Positions 9,089 through 16,675 of a stretch of DNA of 64,000 bases are shown here, one piece after another. Position 1 is the first letter of the stretch, and every line of letters begins with the position of its first letter. Under the pieces are notes generated by a model. It worked only from the letters and a program-made list of their open reading frames with translations. It did no database searches and was not told the DNA's origin. The translations under genes and the position numbers were made by a program. Source of the stretch: Nitrospirota bacterium (GTDB lineage Bacteria; Nitrospirota; Thermodesulfovibrionia; Thermodesulfovibrionales; JdFR-88); assembly GCA_021825295.1 (NCBI GenBank), contig JAKAHV010000004.1, positions 52,000-115,999 of the forward strand, read 5' to 3'.

Positions 9089-10716
9089 TCCAGAAGAAGC
9101 AGGGCAAAGTATTTCACGAATTCATCCCTGCCGCTTAATGTCTTTAGTCCGATGCCGGAGCGCCTTACGGTCTCAAAGACGTCTATGCCGGCGCCCTCCA
9201 TCGATGGGCGGGCGTCCCTGGGGTTTTTGCATGCGCCCCCCGGGCAGTCCGGGCAGATGGAGCATGGGCCGGCCCAATAGGAGAAGGCCTTGTAAAAGCC
9301 GCCGGCGAAGGCCTCCCGTTCCGCCTTCAGGACGTTCATCTGGAAGTCCCTTGCCGGCGGCTCGCCTTCCAGCAGGAGGGCCTTCGAGCAGCCGCTTATA
9401 AGGCGCAGCGTCTCTTCGTGCGCGGGCGCATTCGGTGGGCAATGCGGTTTTTTGTTGAAGTTGTCGCAGCCGTAGCGGCATTTAAGGGCCGTCCATCCGG
9501 GGATGCGCACGTCTTCCGGACGGATGGGCGAGACGCTCCGAAACCCAAGCTGCCTGATATCCGCCGCGAGCCGGGCCACGCGGTCCACGCGGAGTTTTGA
9601 AAGAGGCATCGGGTCTTTTGATGCCGCGACAATCGCCGTGTCCGACTCCAGCGGGATAAGCCCGGTGCAGGAAAGGCCGAGGCGGACGAGCCCGTCTTTT
9701 ACCTCACCCACGGTAAACACCCTTCCGTTATACGTGTTTATGAGCATGTTCAGGTCAAACAGCGACGCCTTGACCGGGTGGTGCTCCGAAAAAAAATCGT
9801 GGACGAGAAGCAGCCCGTCCCCTGCCAGGCACCTTGCCGCGTTTGCCAGTATGTGCGGCAGCTCCTTTTCCGAATAGGCGTGGATTATATTCGAGAGGAT
9901 GACCAGGCTGAAGCGGTTGTCATCGAACGGCCATTCCTCCAGGATATTTGCGGCGCACAGGTTTATCCTGCCGCCCGGACCTTCAGCGGTGCTTTTTTTG
10001 AAACCCCTTTCGCTCATCATCCGCCCTGTAACGCCGATTACCTGGGAGATGTCCATGAGGGTGGCCCGGAGAGCCGGAGAGCGCTCAAGCAGCGCGGCCG
10101 CAATCGCTCCGGAGCCCGCCCCCGCGTCAAGCACCTCGCCCTCGAGCGGGAATGAGCCAAGTACGGGCAGTATCTCCTTTGCCTTCACCCTGGCGGCCGA
10201 ATCCATCGCCCTTATGTATTTCTGGATTCTTTCACACTCGTGATCGCTGTCTGGTGCATCATTATCATCCGATGAGGTTTTTTTTCTCGCCACCAGGCGG
10301 TCTTTGAGCCCCGCCCAGTACCGGCGCAGCTCCCTGCGCCACAGCACGGAGTCCCCCTGGTAGTCTTCCTTCCCGGCGACCAGGTAGCGGCTTGCCAGGG
10401 CCGAATTGAAATAGTAACCGTTTTTGCCGGGCCCCTCGCAGACAAGACCGATGGAGCAGAGGCAGCGCAGCAGCCTCGAAAGTGCCTCTTCCCTCATGCC
10501 GAGCGCGCGGGAAATCCCGTTTATGGTCCCGCCGTCCGGCTCCAGGAGGCCGAACAGGCCAATCTCCACCGCGGCGAAGAGCGCCTCGGAGAGCCAGTAG
10601 GCGCTGGCGAGGTCCTCGATTGCCTGGAAACCCGCCTGCTGCGGATCGGCCCTGAAAATTGAAATTCCGCCGGATCCGGGCATGTCTCCGCCGGGCGCGT
10701 GAAGAGGAAAAGTCAT
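9085..10716 (-). CDS. O-methyltransferase fused to DUF2284-like metal-binding domain, BzaC-like
   Basis: 543 residues in two parts. Residues about 20-360 form a SAM-dependent O-methyltransferase of the plant-OMT/acetylserotonin type: a winged-helix dimerisation domain (ALFAAVEIGLFGLLE), motif I VLDAGAGSG near 193, and VILSNIIHAY. Residues about 370-543 are a cysteine-rich domain like DUF2284 (CRYGCDNFNKKPHCPP, then CSICPDCPGGACKNP), a family thought to bind a metal or Fe-S centre. BzaC methylates 5-hydroxybenzimidazole to 5-methoxybenzimidazole, and the first part fits that role. The role of the second is unknown. ATGA overlap with the ThiC-like gene upstream. Confidence 0.8.
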   Translation of the reverse strand: MTFPLHAPGGDMPGSGGISIFRADPQQAGFQAIEDLASAYWLSEALFAAVEIGLFGLLEPDGGTINGISRALGMREEALSRLLRCLCSIGLVCEGPGKNGYYFNSALASRYLVAGKEDYQGDSVLWRRELRRYWAGLKDRLVARKKTSSDDNDAPDSDHECERIQKYIRAMDSAARVKAKEILPVLGSFPLEGEVLDAGAGSGAIAAALLERSPALRATLMDISQVIGVTGRMMSERGFKKSTAEGPGGRINLCAANILEEWPFDDNRFSLVILSNIIHAYSEKELPHILANAARCLAGDGLLLVHDFFSEHHPVKASLFDLNMLINTYNGRVFTVGEVKDGLVRLGLSCTGLIPLESDTAIVAASKDPMPLSKLRVDRVARLAADIRQLGFRSVSPIRPEDVRIPGWTALKCRYGCDNFNKKPHCPPNAPAHEETLRLISGCSKALLLEGEPPARDFQMNVLKAEREAFAGGFYKAFSYWAGPCSICPDCPGGACKNPRDARPSMEGAGIDVFETVRRSGIGLKTLSGRDEFVKYFALLLLE

Positions 10717-12014
10717 TTCTTGTCGGAGCCGGTCATGTCTTTCTCGAAAATCCCCCGCAGCATGTCATTGGCGCAGAACTTGCCGCACATCGTGCAGGAG
10801 TGCTCGTCGCCATCGCCCCTTTTGGTCTTTATCTCCGCTGCGCGCTCCGGGTCTATGGCAAGCCTGAACTGTTCGTCCCAGCGCATGTCGCGCCTGGCCT
10901 TGGACATCGCCTTGTCGGCGTCCGTTTTCCTGTTTTTTATCATGTCGCCCACGTGTGCGGCGATCCTCGCCGCTATGACCCCCTCGCGCACGTCCTCCGG
11001 GTAGGGCAGCCCAAGGTGCTCGGAAGGCGTGACATAGCAGATGAAATCCGCGCCGAAGGAGGAGGAGAGGGCGGCCCCGATGGCGGCCGTTATGTGGTCG
11101 TAGCCTGGGGCGATGTCGGTGGTGATCGGCCCAAGCATATAGAAGGGCGAGCCGCCGCTCATCTTTTTTTCCATGATGATGTTCGCCTCTATCTCGTTTA
11201 TCGGGATATGCCCCGGCCCCTCGACCATCGTCTGGCAGCCCGCCTGCCTGCCGGTTTCGGCCAGCTCGCAGTTGATGAGAAGCTCCTGTATCTGCACCCT
11301 GTCGGTGGCGTCATGAATCGCGCCGGCCCGGAAACCGTTTCCGAGGCTGAGCACGGTGTCATGCTTTTTAAGGATGGAGACGACCCGGTCAAAGTGCTCG
11401 TAAAGGGGGTTTTCCCTGCGGTTGTGCTCCATCCATGCCACCATATAGGAGCCGCCCTTGGATACCAGCCCGCCGTACCGGTAGTGCTGTTTCCGGAGCA
11501 TCTCGACCGTCCTTCGGTTTATGCCGCAGTGGATGGCCATGAAACCCACTCCCTCCTCGCACTGTCTTTCGGTGACCTCGAAGAGCAGCTCCTCCGGCAT
11601 TTTTACGGCCGCGCCGTATTTCTCGATTGCCAGGGCGAATGCCTCGTACAGCGGCACCGTCCCGACCGGAAGGCTCACGGCGTCCATGACCGCCTTTCTT
11701 ATGGCGGCGATATCGCCGCCCACGCTGAGGTCCATGAGGGTGTCCGCGCCGTATTTTTCGGCTATCCTCGCCTTCTCCACCTCCATCGATGCGTCGGCTA
11801 TGGATGTGGATGTGCCTATGGAGGCGTTCACCTTGGTCCTGAGACCTCCGCCGATGCCGACGGTCCTGCTTTTCCTGTTGATGTTGGCGGGTATGACGAT
11901 CTTTCCGGCTGCCACGCGCTCCGCAAGCGCGCGCGGGTCCATCCCCTCATCGAGGGCGACTGTCCTGATCTGCTCCGTAACCTCTCCCTTCAGGGCGCGT
12001 TCAAGCTGTGTCAT
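10713..12014 (-). CDS. bzaF: ThiC paralogue, 5-hydroxybenzimidazole synthase (BzaF-like)
   Basis: 433-residue radical SAM enzyme of the ThiC superfamily, starting MTQLE as ThiC proteins do, with IPANIN, EGPGHIP, TTDIAPGYDHIT and a C-terminal cysteine cluster. In ThiC the cluster is CX2CX4C; here it reads CTMCGKFC (CX2CX3C), checked in the DNA. BzaF and ThiC use the same substrate (aminoimidazole ribotide), but BzaF makes 5-hydroxybenzimidazole. The context decides for BzaF: a cobalamin riboswitch rather than a TPP riboswitch, then a BzaC-like methyltransferase, two B12-radical SAM proteins, cobT and cobS. AGGAGG precedes the ATG at 12014. A misplaced thiC remains possible but unlikely. Confidence 0.88.
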   Translation of the reverse strand: MTQLERALKGEVTEQIRTVALDEGMDPRALAERVAAGKIVIPANINRKSRTVGIGGGLRTKVNASIGTSTSIADASMEVEKARIAEKYGADTLMDLSVGGDIAAIRKAVMDAVSLPVGTVPLYEAFALAIEKYGAAVKMPEELLFEVTERQCEEGVGFMAIHCGINRRTVEMLRKQHYRYGGLVSKGGSYMVAWMEHNRRENPLYEHFDRVVSILKKHDTVLSLGNGFRAGAIHDATDRVQIQELLINCELAETGRQAGCQTMVEGPGHIPINEIEANIIMEKKMSGGSPFYMLGPITTDIAPGYDHITAAIGAALSSSFGADFICYVTPSEHLGLPYPEDVREGVIAARIAAHVGDMIKNRKTDADKAMSKARRDMRWDEQFRLAIDPERAAEIKTKRGDGDEHSCTMCGKFCANDMLRGIFEKDMTGSDKK

Positions 12015-12030
12015 CTCATCCTCCTGTGGT

Positions 12031-12082
12031 TAAAAATAAAAAATCCTCAAGGCGGGTTTTTAAAAAAAACCGCCTTGAGGAT
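12031..12082 (-). terminator. Riboswitch-linked intrinsic terminator
   Basis: Read on the minus strand: a 13-bp perfect stem (ATCCTCAAGGCGG / CCGCCTTGAGGAT) followed by TTTTTATTTTTA. It lies between the cobalamin riboswitch and the bzaF ribosome site, the position of an expression platform that stops transcription when cobalamin is bound. Confidence 0.9.
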
Positions 12083-12189
12083 TGCACCCTGTTTCGCTTC
12101 ATCCCCAAATGGGAAGACTCCCTCCGCGGGAAAGCGGGCGCTGCCCGCCGGGGCCGATGGCCGCCTCTCCGCGGCCGCGTGGCCATCAC

Positions 12190-12375
12190 ATTCAGGCAGG
12201 TCTTCTGGCTACGGGTTCAACCTACGGCCGGCCTTCCCAGGCCCTTTTCCGGGCCAAGTGGCTGTTTCGGCTTTCGTCCCCCTTACAGCGGCGGGACCGC
12301 TCCCGGTTAGGATTAATTCAAGACTTCCAATCCGCACGGGATTCCCTATTAAGCCTTGCGGCGCCTGATTATGTC
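12190..12375 (-). promoter_or_regulatory. Cobalamin riboswitch
   Basis: Minus-strand landmarks in order: GGGAATCCCGTGCGGATT, GGTCCCGCCGCTGTAA, AGCCACT, TGGGAAGGC, and the distal box GCCAGAAGACCTGCC. Together they match the conserved core of the cobalamin riboswitch (RF00174). It precedes the bza-cob operon and a strong terminator, so binding of adenosylcobalamin should switch the operon off. Ends are approximate. Confidence 0.95.
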
Positions 12376-12385
12376 TTCCACCTAC

Positions 12386-12415
12386 GTTATATACCGGCGC
12401 CGGGCCCCTTGTCAA
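12386..12415 (-). promoter_or_regulatory. Sigma-70 type promoter of the bza-cob operon
   Basis: Minus strand: TTGACA (12415-12410), then TATATAAC with TATAAC 18 bases on (TATATA at 16). Transcription would begin just upstream of the riboswitch. A second GTTGACAA copy lies 14 bases further upstream as a direct repeat. Confidence 0.7.
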
Positions 12416-12498
12416 CGTTGGATTGTCAACATCGAATTGTCCGCCGGGTCTGCATCGCCGCCGGTTTTGTTATAATAGCCGTCAATCTGGGTGTGCCG

Positions 12499-14496
12499 AT
12501 GGGTTTTCATGCAAAAGACAGCGGGGGAGGGCGCGGCAGGGGCATTCGTGCCGCCCTGGGCATAGGGCTGTGCCTCACGTTTGTCTTCTGCATGCTCTCG
12601 CTCCACTCTCCCGCCTTTCTTGGCTCAATCGAGGGGAAGCTCCTTGATTACAGGTTCGAGCTGAGGGGCGCGCAAAAGCCCTCCGGCAGTGTCGTTATCG
12701 CTGCCATCGATGAAAAGAGCCTGAGGACGCTGGGCAGATGGCCCTGGGGCAGGGACAAGCTGGCCGTAATTGTGAACAATCTCTCGCGCGCCGGGGCCAA
12801 GGTCATAATGCTGGACACCATCCTAAGCGAAAAAAGCGGAGAAGACGGCCTTCTTGAAGCCTCCCTGCTCAGGGCGGGGGACGTCGTGCTGCCGGTTACC
12901 TTCCATTTCGCGGACAGGCTGCGGCCATCCGGCGGGGAAAAACTCCTTGAGCAGAACTCCTATTACACTGTAAGCCATCCCGGGGAGTTGAAACCTTATC
13001 CGCCGCCGGTTGCCGCGGGGGTGCTTTCGCCTGTGCCAGGCCTGATGTCCGAGGCCTCGGCCCTTGGCTTCATAAACGTGCTGCCGGACGACGACGGCTC
13101 TCTCCGGTGGGACATGACGGCCATCGGGTACGGTGGCTATCTGTACCCTTCGGCGGATATCCAGGTGGCCGCACAGTATCTTGGGATTCCCAGCGAGAAG
13201 ATAGATCTCGACTGGCCGCGCGGAGTCCGGCTGGGCAACAGGCTTATCCCCACGGACCGGTACGGCAGGACGCTGATAGACTACTACGGCCCCGAGAGGT
13301 CCTTCCCGTATATATCGGCCGCGGACATTTATGAAAACAGGTTTCTTCCGGGGGCGGTCAGGGGAAAGATCGTCCTTGTGGGCGCGACGGCTGTGGGCCT
13401 GAACGATGTCGTGATAACGCCTTTTTCCCCCGTGATGCCGGGCATAGAAAAACACGCAACCATAATCTCGTCCATCCTGCAGGGAAGGTTCCTGCGCAAG
13501 GCTTCAAAGACCGCCGGCGTGATCATAGTGCTGATTACCGGCCTCATGTTCACCGTTATGGTGTCCAGGCTCAGGGCCGCCGGGGCACTGGCGGCCCTGG
13601 CGGGTTTCATGGCGGCCGGCGGCGCCGGTGGCTATCTTGCCTTCCTGCGCGGCCATCTGTGGGGCAATTTGCTCTATCCTTCGGCCAATGTCCTTGCCAT
13701 CTTCATCCTGGTGAGCGTTTACAAGTTCGCCGTGGAGGAGAGGTACGCCCGCCGCATAAGGGCCATGTTTTCAAGCTACGTTACCGAGCGCGTCGTCAGC
13801 GAGCTTGTCAAAAACCCGGCGATGGCGAAGCTCGGCGGCGGCAGGGCCGAGGTCACGGTCCTTTTTTCGGACGTGAGGGGTTTTACCAACTTCTCCGAGA
13901 AGCATGCCCCTGAAGAGGTCGTCTCCATTTTAAACGAATACCTCGGGGCCATGACGGAGACCATCTTCAGATGGGAGGGCACGCTCGACAAGTTCATCGG
14001 GGACGCCATACTGGCCTTCTGGGGGGCGCCGCTGAAACAGGAAAACCACGCCGAACTGGCCATCAGATGCGCCCTCGACATGGAGAGGAAAGTCGAGGAG
14101 CTGAGGGGAAAATGGGTTGCCGAAGGGAAAACGCCCCTGGACATGGGCATCGGAATAAACACCGGCGAGGTCCTGGTGGGAAACATCGGGGCGCAGGGCA
14201 AAAAGATGGACTATACGGTCATTGGCGACAGCGTGAACCTGGGCTCCCGCATAGAGGCCCTCACCAGGAAGTATAACGTCCGCATCCTCATAACCGGCTT
14301 CACCCTGCAGAAGATAAAGGACCTCCTCGTCCAGGGGAAGATCGGCCACGTCGAGGCGGTTGGCATCGAAAGCGTGATAGTAAAGGGCAAGGAAACCCCC
14401 GTGCGCATCTACGAGATCAGGAACATCGCCCCCGGCAGCGCCAGCCGCATAATAAACCCGGACACTGACAGGATAGTCCGGTTTGACTCAAAATAA
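12499..14496 (+). CDS. CHASE2-domain adenylate cyclase (class III)
   Basis: Membrane sensor that makes cAMP. The chosen start is the ATG at 12499 (MGFHAKD), giving about 665 residues; the ORF-track start lies inside the riboswitch on the other strand. After one membrane helix comes an extracytoplasmic CHASE2 domain (about 45-320, with IAAIDEKSLRTLGRWPW), then three membrane helices (about 335-410). The cyclase domain follows, with metal Asp in LFSDVRGFT (about 455), KFIGDAILAFWG with the Lys expected of adenylate cyclases, and DYTVIGDSVNLGSR carrying the transition-state Asn and Arg. All catalytic positions are present. A TATAAT box at 12471-12476 suggests a short leader. Confidence 0.92.
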   Translation: MGFHAKDSGGGRGRGIRAALGIGLCLTFVFCMLSLHSPAFLGSIEGKLLDYRFELRGAQKPSGSVVIAAIDEKSLRTLGRWPWGRDKLAVIVNNLSRAGAKVIMLDTILSEKSGEDGLLEASLLRAGDVVLPVTFHFADRLRPSGGEKLLEQNSYYTVSHPGELKPYPPPVAAGVLSPVPGLMSEASALGFINVLPDDDGSLRWDMTAIGYGGYLYPSADIQVAAQYLGIPSEKIDLDWPRGVRLGNRLIPTDRYGRTLIDYYGPERSFPYISAADIYENRFLPGAVRGKIVLVGATAVGLNDVVITPFSPVMPGIEKHATIISSILQGRFLRKASKTAGVIIVLITGLMFTVMVSRLRAAGALAALAGFMAAGGAGGYLAFLRGHLWGNLLYPSANVLAIFILVSVYKFAVEERYARRIRAMFSSYVTERVVSELVKNPAMAKLGGGRAEVTVLFSDVRGFTNFSEKHAPEEVVSILNEYLGAMTETIFRWEGTLDKFIGDAILAFWGAPLKQENHAELAIRCALDMERKVEELRGKWVAEGKTPLDMGIGINTGEVLVGNIGAQGKKMDYTVIGDSVNLGSRIEALTRKYNVRILITGFTLQKIKDLLVQGKIGHVEAVGIESVIVKGKETPVRIYEIRNIAPGSASRIINPDTDRIVRFDSK

Positions 14497-14587
14497 CCCC
14501 GGCCGCACGCTTAAACCTGTCCTCGAATTTCGTAATCGGGGGACATGCGGGAATGACGAATAAAGGAAGCAAACAAATACAATTTGA

Positions 14588-14713
14588 TTATTGTCACTAG
14601 CCCCGGCCCACAAGGTAAAGGCCGTTGATATCCTCGATAAAACCCTCAACGAAACGCCAAGTATACAAAAAGTATACAATCCAAATGAAAAAGGGCTAGC
14701 CGCCATTGGCTAA
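14588..14713 (+). pseudogene. Remnant: C-terminal tail of a phage-type integrase
   Basis: Not in the ORF track. The frame reads LLSLAPAHKVKAVDILDKTL then TPSIQKVYNP and stops at 14711-14713. This matches the end of tyrosine integrases, where a (Y)xHLxPxHKxxAVxxL segment follows the catalytic Tyr. The rest of the gene is absent, with a stop at 14585. It lies directly beside a tRNA-Val half gene, as integrases of tRNA-targeting elements do, so it is read as the scar of a lost element. Short match, moderate certainty. Confidence 0.55.
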
Positions 14714-14728
14714 CCCCTTGTTTTTTAT
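14693..14728 (+). terminator. Rho-independent terminator
   Basis: GGGCTAGCC, loop GCCATT, GGCTAACCC (one G-T pair), then CTTGTTTTTTAT. It overlaps the end of the integrase relic and probably belonged to it; today it could also stop adenylate cyclase transcription. Confidence 0.7.
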
Positions 14729-14773
14729 GGTAGGCACGTGGGGTTTCGAACCCCGGACCTCTACCGTGTCAAG
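14728..14773 (-). pseudogene. 3' half of a tRNA-Val(GAC) gene
   Basis: On the minus strand: anticodon loop CTTGACA (anticodon GAC), 3' anticodon strand, variable loop AGGTC, T arm with TTCGAAA loop, acceptor 3' strand and encoded CCA. No 5' half (D arm, acceptor 5' strand) follows; instead the plus strand continues as a 14-bp palindrome TGTCAAGCTTGACA (14767-14780). Tandem 3' tRNA pieces are left at attachment sites by tRNA-targeting integrases. The remainder of 14781-15013 holds nothing I recognise. Confidence 0.7.
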
Positions 14774-15029
14774 CTTGACAAGGCCGCCTCCCTGCTTTCT
14801 CTCTTGCCCGTTAGTGTTTGATATTGTTTGAAAATCTTGCGCTCAGGGAATGGCATCCTGCCGTGCCATCCCCTGTTTTGTCCTGTCAGGTGCACATTTA
14901 CTGCACAGTCCCCTCGGCATGAGGACTTTTAATCCGCCGAATTTTAATTATTTGGGAGGCATTTTCCTTGATATGGCGGGATAAATCCATATATCATACA
15001 ATTGGATTGCAGCAAAGGAGGTGCAGGAC

Positions 15030-15251
15030 ATGGACAGGTTTGACAGGATAACCTTTGACCCGAAAATCATGGGCGGGCGGGCCTGTATTCGCGGGATGCG
15101 CATTCCGGTCTCTGTGATATTGGGGCAGATTGCCCATGGCGCAAAGGCGGAAGAAGTCCTCGCCGATTACCCGGACCTGGAACCGGAGGATATCAGGCAG
15201 GCGCTTGAATACGCCGCCTGGCTTGCCCAGGAAGAGGTCTATTCGGCATAG
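15030..15251 (+). CDS. DUF433 antitoxin-like protein
   Basis: 73 residues starting MDRFDRITFDP; the ATG at 15030 is 8 bases after AAAGGAGG, a better start than the GTG at 15021. DUF433 family features: GGRACIRGMRIPVSVIL near residue 15 and DYPDLEPEDIRQALEYAAW near 45. DUF433 proteins are small HTH-type antitoxins typically encoded immediately before a DUF5615 PIN-like toxin, which is the case here (the next gene begins at the following base). Confidence 0.85.
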   Translation: MDRFDRITFDPKIMGGRACIRGMRIPVSVILGQIAHGAKAEEVLADYPDLEPEDIRQALEYAAWLAQEEVYSA

Positions 15252-15622
15252 ATGCGTTTTCTTGCGGACATGGGCGTGTCGCAGGGGATTATCCGGTGGC
15301 TCAGGGAAGAAGGGCACGATGCCGTGCATTTGCGCGAGGGAAACCTCCACCGCTTGCCAAACGGTGCGATCTTCGAAAAAGCTCATTCTGAAAACAGAAT
15401 CCTTTTGACCTTTGACCTTGATTTTGGCGAAATTGTGGCCCTCTCCGGTCCTCACCAGGTCAGCGTCATCTTGTTCAGGCTCCGAAACACAAGGGGACGG
15501 AGCACGTTTTAAACCGGCTGGAAACGGTTCTGAAGACTTCTAAGGCGGTCTTGGAGCAAGGGGCGATTATTGTTGTGGAAAAGACCCGCCATCGCATCCG
15601 GCGTTTGCCGCTTGGGGCGTGA
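15252..15622 (+). pseudogene. DUF5615 PIN-like toxin, frameshifted
   Basis: The first frame gives MRFLADMGVSQGIIRWLREE through TFDLDFGEI to VILFRLRNTRG, then a wrong tail RSTF and stop at 15512. From 15491 another frame continues the family C-terminus (EHVLNRLETVL, GAIIVVEKTRHRIRRLPLG) and stops at 15620-15622. Adding one G to the GGGG run at 15493-15496 restores TRGTEHVLNRL and a full-length toxin of about 123 residues. PIN-like acidic residues (LADMG, TFDLDF) are intact. So this is a recent single-base loss, an assembly error, or an inactivated toxin beside an intact antitoxin. Confidence 0.8.
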
Positions 15623-15695
15623 AAAACTTGCCAGTCTTTACGTTTCGCCTTGACGGCCACTATGCGTATCTGATCGGATACATCGACGATTAGTG

Positions 15696-15806
15696 ATCCG
15701 TCCGCTCTTCGCTTTTTTCCGGGAAGAACAGGCGGGCCAGGAACAGGCAGATGCTTTTTTCTCCGGTAACAGACGGATACGGGCCCCGCAAATCTGACGC
15801 AGGCCT
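15696..15806 (-). repeat. Dispersed TIR repeat, family 1, copy A
   Basis: Minus-strand reading: AGGCCTGCGTCAGATTTGCG at the outer end, then ATCTGCCTGTTCCTGG and AGCGAAGAGCGGACGGAT inside. These match copies B (47496) and D (60817). The inner end stops at GGAT, so the copy is truncated to about 110 bases. It sits between the toxin pseudogene and the cNMP-binding gene. Confidence 0.75.
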
Positions 15807-15822
15807 CTCCCTGCCGGGGCAT

Positions 15823-15851
15823 TTGACAATCCCGTGCCGCTCCATGATAAT
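15823..15851 (+). promoter_or_regulatory. Sigma-70 promoter of the cNMP-binding gene
   Basis: TTGACA, 17 bases, GATAAT. Near-consensus, 26 bases before the start codon at 15878. The TTGACA lies 17 bases outside the end of repeat copy A, in a CATTTGACA context shared with copy B. Confidence 0.75.
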
Positions 15852-15877
15852 CTCATGGCATTAGCCCCCCGGAGGTC

Positions 15878-16675
15878 ATGGCTTTGGCTGAAAAGGATTT
15901 ATGGCAGGGATATCTGGACGCGCTGAACAAGAAGAACTGGGAGAAGGCCCTTTCAGTGATGGGGGCTTTCAAGGAAAAGGAACCCTCCAACCCCCAGGTA
16001 TTTCTCAGGACCGGCGATGTGTTGCAAAGGATGGGCAGGATCGATGATGCCGTTTCGGCATACCACAAGGCGGCGTCCTTATTCTCAAGAGGCGGTTTTT
16101 CCGAGAAGGCCCTGGCAATCTATAAGATAATCCTGAGGCTGTCGCCCCAGGACCGGCAGGCGGCGAAGGAATTTTTTGCCGCCATGAATGAACTGGAAAA
16201 GGAAAGGTCGCACCCGGCGAGGCTGGAGGCTGACTCCCGCAGCGATGGTGCGGAGGCGGTCATCTTCTCCTCGCTTACGCAGCAGGAAAACGCCCGGCTG
16301 GTTTCAAGCGCCGCCAGGCTGGCCTTTGAGCCGGGCCAGGTTGTGGTGGCCGAGGGCGGCTCCGGGGATTCCATCTATTACATGAAAAACGGGTTTGCCG
16401 CGGTGATGACGCTGGTCCGGGGCAGGGAGATAGAACTTGCCACCTTGTCTGCAGGCGACATCTTTGGCGAGGTCGCCTTTTTGACCGGCAGGCCGCGGAC
16501 GGCCTCCGTAGTGGCCAAATCCGCCGTTGAGGCCATTGAAATAGGCCGGCGGCTCCTGGAAGAGATCGCCTCGTCAAACCCCGCTGTGATGGAAGAGCTG
16601 CAGGATTTCTATCAGAAAAGGGCGCACGACACTGTCGACAAGACGATGCGGGCCCTAAAACCCCCGTCCTTTTAA
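15878..16675 (+). CDS. TPR-like protein with cyclic nucleotide-binding domain
   Basis: 265 residues. The N-terminal 110 are helical TPR-like repeats (GDVLQRMGRIDDAVSAYHKA, GFSEKALAIYKIILRLSP). Residues about 130-245 are a CAP_ED cyclic nucleotide-binding domain with the phosphate cassette GEVAFLTGRPRTASV. No DNA-binding helix-turn-helix follows, so it is not a CRP-type regulator; it probably senses cAMP or cGMP through protein partners. GGAGG lies only two bases before the ATG; the TTG two codons later would have ideal spacing. With the adenylate cyclase 1.4 kb upstream and a predicted cAMP phosphodiesterase downstream, it fits a cAMP circuit. Confidence 0.85.
   Translation: MALAEKDLWQGYLDALNKKNWEKALSVMGAFKEKEPSNPQVFLRTGDVLQRMGRIDDAVSAYHKAASLFSRGGFSEKALAIYKIILRLSPQDRQAAKEFFAAMNELEKERSHPARLEADSRSDGAEAVIFSSLTQQENARLVSSAARLAFEPGQVVVAEGGSGDSIYYMKNGFAAVMTLVRGREIELATLSAGDIFGEVAFLTGRPRTASVVAKSAVEAIEIGRRLLEEIASSNPAVMEELQDFYQKRAHDTVDKTMRALKPPSF

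Noticed and set aside
12190-12375. TPP riboswitch upstream of a ThiC-like gene
   Set aside because: The boxes found (GCCAGAAGACCTGCC, AGCCACT, CCGCTGTAA) are those of the cobalamin class; no TPP core CTGAGA is visible.
12082-12498. N-terminal extension of the cyclase ORF
   Set aside because: Runs antisense through the cobalamin riboswitch and lacks membrane or domain features; the ATG at 12499 starts the first membrane segment.
14488-14706. Minus-strand ORF of 72 aa
   Set aside because: It runs antisense to the end of the cyclase and to the integrase remnant, with no ribosome site or family match.
14728-14780. Complete tRNA gene
   Set aside because: Only the 3' half of tRNA-Val is present; no D arm or 5' acceptor strand is found on either side.
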